64,000 nt of DNA from JACCTU01 sp963809175 (lineage in GTDB: Bacteria > Actinomycetota > Thermoleophilia > Gaiellales > Gaiellaceae). The position numbers and the translations under genes were made by a program. Location of the stretch: the NCBI GenBank assembly GCA_963809175.1, contig CAWEIK010000001.1:1054001-1118000 (forward strand). Reading direction: 5' to 3'. Below are positions 61,181 to 64,000 of the stretch, piece by piece; within the stretch, counting starts at the first letter, position 1, and each line of letters opens with the position of its first letter. The notes beneath the pieces were generated by a model. It worked only from the letters and a program-made list of their open reading frames with translations, made no database searches and was not told the origin of the DNA.

Positions 61181-61729
61181 TTAGTCGGCGGCCTCGTCGA
61201 GCAAGGGCTTCAGCGCCGGGTGCTGCAGCGCCTCGGCGGCCTTCGGGTCGTCGAGCACCTGCTGGAACGCCGTGTTCACTCGCTCGGCCTTCCGGATTTC
61301 CTTCACGGTGCCGCCGTAGTTACGCGCGTACGCGGCTGCGGTCACCTGAGCGCCGAGGACGAACGACTGTACGGCGGCGAGGTCAGGGAGTCCGTCGTAG
61401 CCGTCGACGTGCTTGAAAATGACGTCGAAGAGCGCGAGGGTCGGCCCCGACGTGAAGAAGTCCTGCATGTAGGAGTCCCACGGGCCGTCGAAGCTCGTCG
61501 CAAACAGCAGTCGCGTGTCGTCGTCGAACAGCACGAACCTGGCCTCATGAATCGTTGCGACCGCCATGTTGTGCTCTCCGGGTCGGTAACCCGGTGTGTC
61601 CTGGAGGTCGCGCAACGCCTTTCGAAGGGCAGGCGCATCGCCCGGCTTGACGCGGAAGAACAAGCTGAACTCGCTCGTGGAACCGACGTTCACGCCTGGG
61701 CGAGCCGCCGCGGGTGCGGGTGTCACCAT
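61181..61729 (-). CDS. Dimeric alpha-beta barrel-like protein of the peroxidase cluster
   Basis: The 182-residue protein has F-S-L-F-F-R-V-K-P-G near residue 21, T-I-H-E-A-R-F-V-L-F near 60 and L-L-F-A-T-S-F-D-G-P-W-D near 75. This strand-helix order fits the ferredoxin-like fold also found in Dyp peroxidases and EfeB relatives, though the haem ligands cannot be placed. It is the first gene of the cluster and may be a peroxidase-associated or substrate-binding protein. Confidence 0.6.
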   Translation of the reverse strand: MVTPAPAAARPGVNVGSTSEFSLFFRVKPGDAPALRKALRDLQDTPGYRPGEHNMAVATIHEARFVLFDDDTRLLFATSFDGPWDSYMQDFFTSGPTLALFDVIFKHVDGYDGLPDLAAVQSFVLGAQVTAAAYARNYGGTVKEIRKAERVNTAFQQVLDDPKAAEALQHPALKPLLDEAAD

Positions 61730-61828
61730 TCCTCACTCCCCTCCAAGTCGGCCATGAGCGGCTGCGGGCACTATCCCATCGTCCAGATCGGTCCTCATCA
61801 TCCCATTGGCACGATTTCGCTGGGACTA

Positions 61829-62395
61829 TCAGTGGGGTGACGCGGCCCGGGCGACGGCGACGGCTTCGAGTCGGGAATTGACGCCGAGGGCCCGAAAAAG
61901 GCGGCGGATGTGGTTCCTGACCGTCTCGGTGCTCAGATGGAGCTCGGCGGCGATCTGCTTTGTCGAGCGGCCCTGTTCGAGAAGACGAAGCACCTCGACT
62001 TGACGGGGCGTGAGCTGCGGGTGTGGCGCTGTGGCTGTGTCGTCGGGGCGCTCCTCGAACAGTCCGAAGACACCGACCACCCGTTCACCGTCCATCATCG
62101 GCACCGAACTGATCTCCACAGCCACCCGCTCGCCGGTGGTCGAAACCAAAACGCCGGGCGCATCGGTGGCCGGGGAAGTGCCGAGCATCTTCCGTGTGAA
62201 CAGCTCCCGGGCGCGACGGCTGTCCTCGGGCGCGACGACGGAGGTGAACTGACGCCCGCGAACGTCGCCGACAACACGCTCGGCAGCCGCATTGATCCAG
62301 CGGACGACTCCCGTCGTGTCGAGTACGTAGCTCGGGACGCCGACGCGGTCCAGAGCCTGCTCAACGTCCCCGCCGATTGACAGGCCGGTGGCCAT
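61829..62395 (-). CDS. PAS-LuxR transcriptional regulator
   Basis: The 188-residue protein has an N-terminal PAS domain (V-P-S-Y-V-L-D-T-T-G-V-V-R-W-I-N near residue 19). A C-terminal LuxR helix-turn-helix follows (L-T-P-R-Q-V-E-V-L-R-L-L, then S-T-E-T-V-R-N-H-I-R-R-L-F near 155). It is a one-component sensor that probably reads a small molecule or redox state. ATG 62395 fits the PAS start. It lies just upstream of the peroxidase cluster on the same strand and is its likely regulator. Confidence 0.88.
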   Translation of the reverse strand: MATGLSIGGDVEQALDRVGVPSYVLDTTGVVRWINAAAERVVGDVRGRQFTSVVAPEDSRRARELFTRKMLGTSPATDAPGVLVSTTGERVAVEISSVPMMDGERVVGVFGLFEERPDDTATAPHPQLTPRQVEVLRLLEQGRSTKQIAAELHLSTETVRNHIRRLFRALGVNSRLEAVAVARAASPH

Positions 62396-62644
62396 CAGGG
62401 AAGTGTGGCTGATCCGCACGCCGAGCGTCACATCGATTTGCCGCGGTAGTTGACGACGCCGAAGTACTTGGCGCTCGCGATCGTCCCGTAGTGGACGCCG
62501 ATGTCGCAGCCGGTCGGTTCCGTTCTCGCAGGAGAACGCGGTTGACCCAACTGGGTCCAGCGGCATAGCGGTTTTGCTATGCACAATCCCTCTCGAACCG
62601 GACGACATTGGATCGACCGGGAACCGTCACAGAGAGGACTTTCA

Positions 62645-63199
62645 ATGAAGAAGTACATCGTCACGATTGGCGCACTGGTCGCGCTCGTAGTTCCGACAGC
62701 CGCCATGGCCGCCAGCACCGACGCCAACGGCGTCGTCACCGTCTCCAAGGGCGAGATCATGGCCCAGTTCCCCGGCATGAACGAGAAGGCATTCCAGACG
62801 ATCGCCATGCCCGACGGCCAGTCGCTCACCGGCTCCAACGTGTTCACCGCGACGACCACCACCGGCGTGGGCTGCTCGGACGGCACCATCCAGAACCACG
62901 TCCGCAGCACGCACATCACCAGCCCGATCGCGCTCACCGAGATCTACAACCGCTCGGCCGACAAGGTCACCGGCTGGAACCTCGGTGCCAAGGGCCCGAG
63001 CGTCATCACCGAGTCCAACACGTACGGCACCGCGGCGTCGGGCCGCTTCCCGAACTACGCCACCATCTGCGCCGGACACGGCAGCGTGACGAACTACATC
63101 GCCACCCTCGCGCAGAGCCACAGCGACGTGACCACGTTCAACTTCAACGGCACGCCCGTCAGCATCGTGGTCACCCCGTACGTGGCCCCCACCGTCTGA
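62645..63199 (+). CDS. Secreted protein of unknown function
   Basis: The 184-residue protein has a clear signal peptide (M-K-K then a hydrophobic core, cleavage after A-M-A-A near 22). The mature part is Thr/Ser/Asn-rich with two cysteines, V-G-C-S-D-G and A-T-I-C-A-G, that could form a disulfide. GAGAGGA lies upstream of ATG 62645. No family is recognised. A strong terminator follows at 63243, so it is transcribed alone. Confidence 0.75.
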   Translation: MKKYIVTIGALVALVVPTAAMAASTDANGVVTVSKGEIMAQFPGMNEKAFQTIAMPDGQSLTGSNVFTATTTTGVGCSDGTIQNHVRSTHITSPIALTEIYNRSADKVTGWNLGAKGPSVITESNTYGTAASGRFPNYATICAGHGSVTNYIATLAQSHSDVTTFNFNGTPVSIVVTPYVAPTV

Positions 63200-63242
63200 T
63201 CCACCGCACCACGAACCAACCCTTCGGCCACTAGTTGCAATC

Positions 63243-63279
63243 AGGAGAGAGCCCGGCTTGCGGCCCGGGCTCTCTCCTC
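63243..63279 (+). terminator. Strong Rho-independent terminator
   Basis: AGGAGAGAGCCCGG and CCGGGCTCTCTCCT form a perfect 14-bp stem around a 9-base loop. It ends the secreted-protein transcript and also separates it from the convergent integrase remnant. Confidence 0.85.
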
Positions 63280-63313
63280 TACCAAGCGCGTCCTAGCAGC
63301 TTCCTAACTGGAG

Positions 63314-63560
63314 CTACCCGGCGAATGCAGCGTCCATCTGCGCGATCTCCTGCGCGATCTGCCAGCCACCCCGGACCGCCTCGAACTGGTGCGAGTGGCA
63401 GCGCAACAAGGTCTTGGTGTCGCGTGTCCCATCCAGACCCGGACCCGTTCCGCGTCCGCGTCCGTGGCTTTGATCATCGCCGAGTCGAAGACGTGGCGGA
63501 GGGAGTGGCAATCGAGGTTCGGCCGCTCCGCTCCTCTGTCTCGCCGTTGATCCCTCCAGG
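63314..63560 (-). pseudogene. Tyrosine recombinase (integrase), C-terminal remnant with frameshift
   Basis: The minus strand encodes C-H-S-L-R-H near 63490, the H-x-x-R box of tyrosine recombinases, then R-V-W-M-G-H. The frame shifts near 63420, and the other frame (D-T-K-T-L-L-R-C-H) runs to the stop at 63314. Only about 80 residues of the catalytic domain remain. The final Tyr box appears altered, with a His-containing C-H-S-H where Y is expected. The fragment lies next to the 3' end of tRNA-Val, as integrases of tRNA-targeted elements do. Confidence 0.72.
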
Positions 63561-63571
63561 CCCTTTCCGAG

Positions 63572-63644
63572 TGGGCGGTACCGGGCTCGAACCAGTGACC
63601 TCCTGCGTGTAAAGCAGGCGCTCTACCAACTGAGCTAACCGCCC
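63572..63644 (-). tRNA. tRNA-Val (TAC)
   Basis: The acceptor GGGCGGT/ACCGCCC with discriminator A, the D-arm AGCTCAGTTGGTAGAGC and the loop CTTTACA (anticodon TAC) are canonical. Its 3' end faces the integrase remnant. Confidence 0.96.
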
Positions 63645-63666
63645 GTCGCAGTCTGCCACTTGACAC

Positions 63667-63686
63667 GTATCGACGATCTTCGATAC
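63667..63686. promoter_or_regulatory. Palindromic operator of the arsR-type gene
   Basis: GTATCGA and TCGATAC form a perfect 7-bp inverted repeat with 6 bases between, centred about 20 bases before the arsR start. ArsR-family repressors bind such palindromes next to their own genes, so this is the likely autoregulatory site. Confidence 0.65.
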
Positions 63687-63696
63687 ATTGCGCTCG

Positions 63697-64000
63697 ATGG
63701 AAGCGCTCGCGATCGCTTGCTGCGCACCCCTCGCGGCGCCGCTGCTCTCGGACGAGGAAACCGACGCCACGGCGGAGCTCTTCCGCGCGCTCGGCGACCC
63801 GGCTCGGGTGCGGATCATGAACGTGCTCGCGACGAACGACGGGCCGGTCTGCGTGTGCAACCTCGTCGCGCCGCTCGGGCTTTCGCAGCCGACGGTTTCG
63901 CACCACATGAAGAAGCTGCTCGAGGTCGGCCTCGTCGACCGGGAGCAGCGCGGGAAGTGGGCGTACTTCTCGTTGAAGCCGGAAGCCGCGCGCAAGCTCG
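63697..64000 (+). CDS. ArsR-family metal-sensing repressor (partial at window end)
   Basis: The first 101 codons are in the window. They contain L-F-R-A-L-G-D-P-A-R-V-R-I near residue 25, the metal-binding V-C-V-C-N-L-V near 51 (C-V-C as in arsenic or cadmium sensors) and the recognition helix L-S-Q-P-T-V-S-H-H-M-K-K-L near 63. A second cysteine pair C-C lies at residues 8-9. It should repress its own operon until arsenite or a soft metal binds. The genes it controls lie beyond the window. Confidence 0.92.
   Translation, partial: MEALAIACCAPLAAPLLSDEETDATAELFRALGDPARVRIMNVLATNDGPVCVCNLVAPLGLSQPTVSHHMKKLLEVGLVDREQRGKWAYFSLKPEAARKL

Noticed and set aside
62428..62520. Minus-strand peptide containing G-C-D-I-G-V-H-Y-G, possibly a gene fragment
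   Set aside because: The stretch looks protein-like, but it has no start codon context and lies in the promoter region of the secreted-protein gene. There is too little to call a gene.

Overview
The window is very GC-rich and densely coded, with GTG and TTG starts alongside ATG. It looks like a chromosome segment of a high-GC actinobacterium. Several features suggest the class Thermoleophilia (Gaiellales or Solirubrobacterales): a secreted Cys/Asp/Pro-rich protein of a type I associate with that class (39477-40085), PAS-LuxR one-component regulators, a MarP-like protease, and NhaA fused to a DsbA domain. The taxonomic call is inference. Many otherwise recognisable genes are broken by single-base frameshifts (0.26-1.8, 5.2, 7.6, 11.2, 21.8, 24.7-28.1, 44.4, 47.0, 49-50.8, 54.3 and 63.4 kb), while the longest housekeeping genes are intact. 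The sequence therefore probably mixes assembly indels with real pseudogenes.

Layout. 0-2.4 kb: the end of a flavin oxidoreductase, a broken secreted beta-helix protein, and an exported protein with a phage tail-tube (gp19) fold. 2.4-3.2 kb: no protein gene, but a promoter-terminator pair that could bracket a small RNA. 3.18-5.75 kb: a tandem array of 21 readable tRNA genes whose anticodons cover all 20 amino acids, plus one degenerate tRNA-like element and three small protein genes, followed at once by a macrodomain gene. 6.3-14.3 kb: aldo/keto reductase, NhaA-DsbA antiporter, a sulfatase / HAD phosphatase / formylglycine-generating-enzyme operon, and a HerA-like ATPase. 14.3-24.9 kb: ClC channel, YihY membrane protein, META-domain lipoprotein, Vps62-like membrane protein, cysteine-synthase-like enzyme, phospholipase D-like enzyme, MMPL exporter. 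25-28.4 kb: a MoxR/DUF58/DUF4129 cluster, mostly frameshifted. 28.4-30.6 kb: lipoproteins and a DUF202 protein among copies of a dispersed repeat.

30.6-36.8 kb looks like a small genomic island. A 49-bp perfect direct repeat of the 3' part of tRNA-Asp lies 6,082 bp from the intact tRNA-Asp gene. In between are a truncated doxX, two alpha/beta hydrolases, a lone receiver, a NarL-type regulator and a triple-GAF histidine kinase. No integrase is visible there.

36.8-48.8 kb is ordinary chromosome: MarP-like protease, HD-GYP protein, a homocysteine methyltransferase/MTHFR fusion preceded by a SAM-I riboswitch, an SDR, an M55 peptidase, a nucleotidyltransferase, a phosphoesterase, a MOSC protein, a class V aminotransferase, an ECF sigma factor and a cyclodeaminase. 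48.8-54.5 kb: a decayed adenylate cyclase/ATPase, a zinc peptidase, ValRS and a lipoprotein. 54.5-62.4 kb, all on the minus strand: a D,D-carboxypeptidase with a long C-terminal extension, then a five-gene redox cluster (small barrel protein, DUF4331, Dyp peroxidase, enoyl-CoA hydratase, sulfite-oxidase-like protein) headed by a PAS-LuxR regulator. 62.6-64 kb: a secreted protein, an integrase remnant beside tRNA-Val, and the start of an arsR gene with a palindromic operator.
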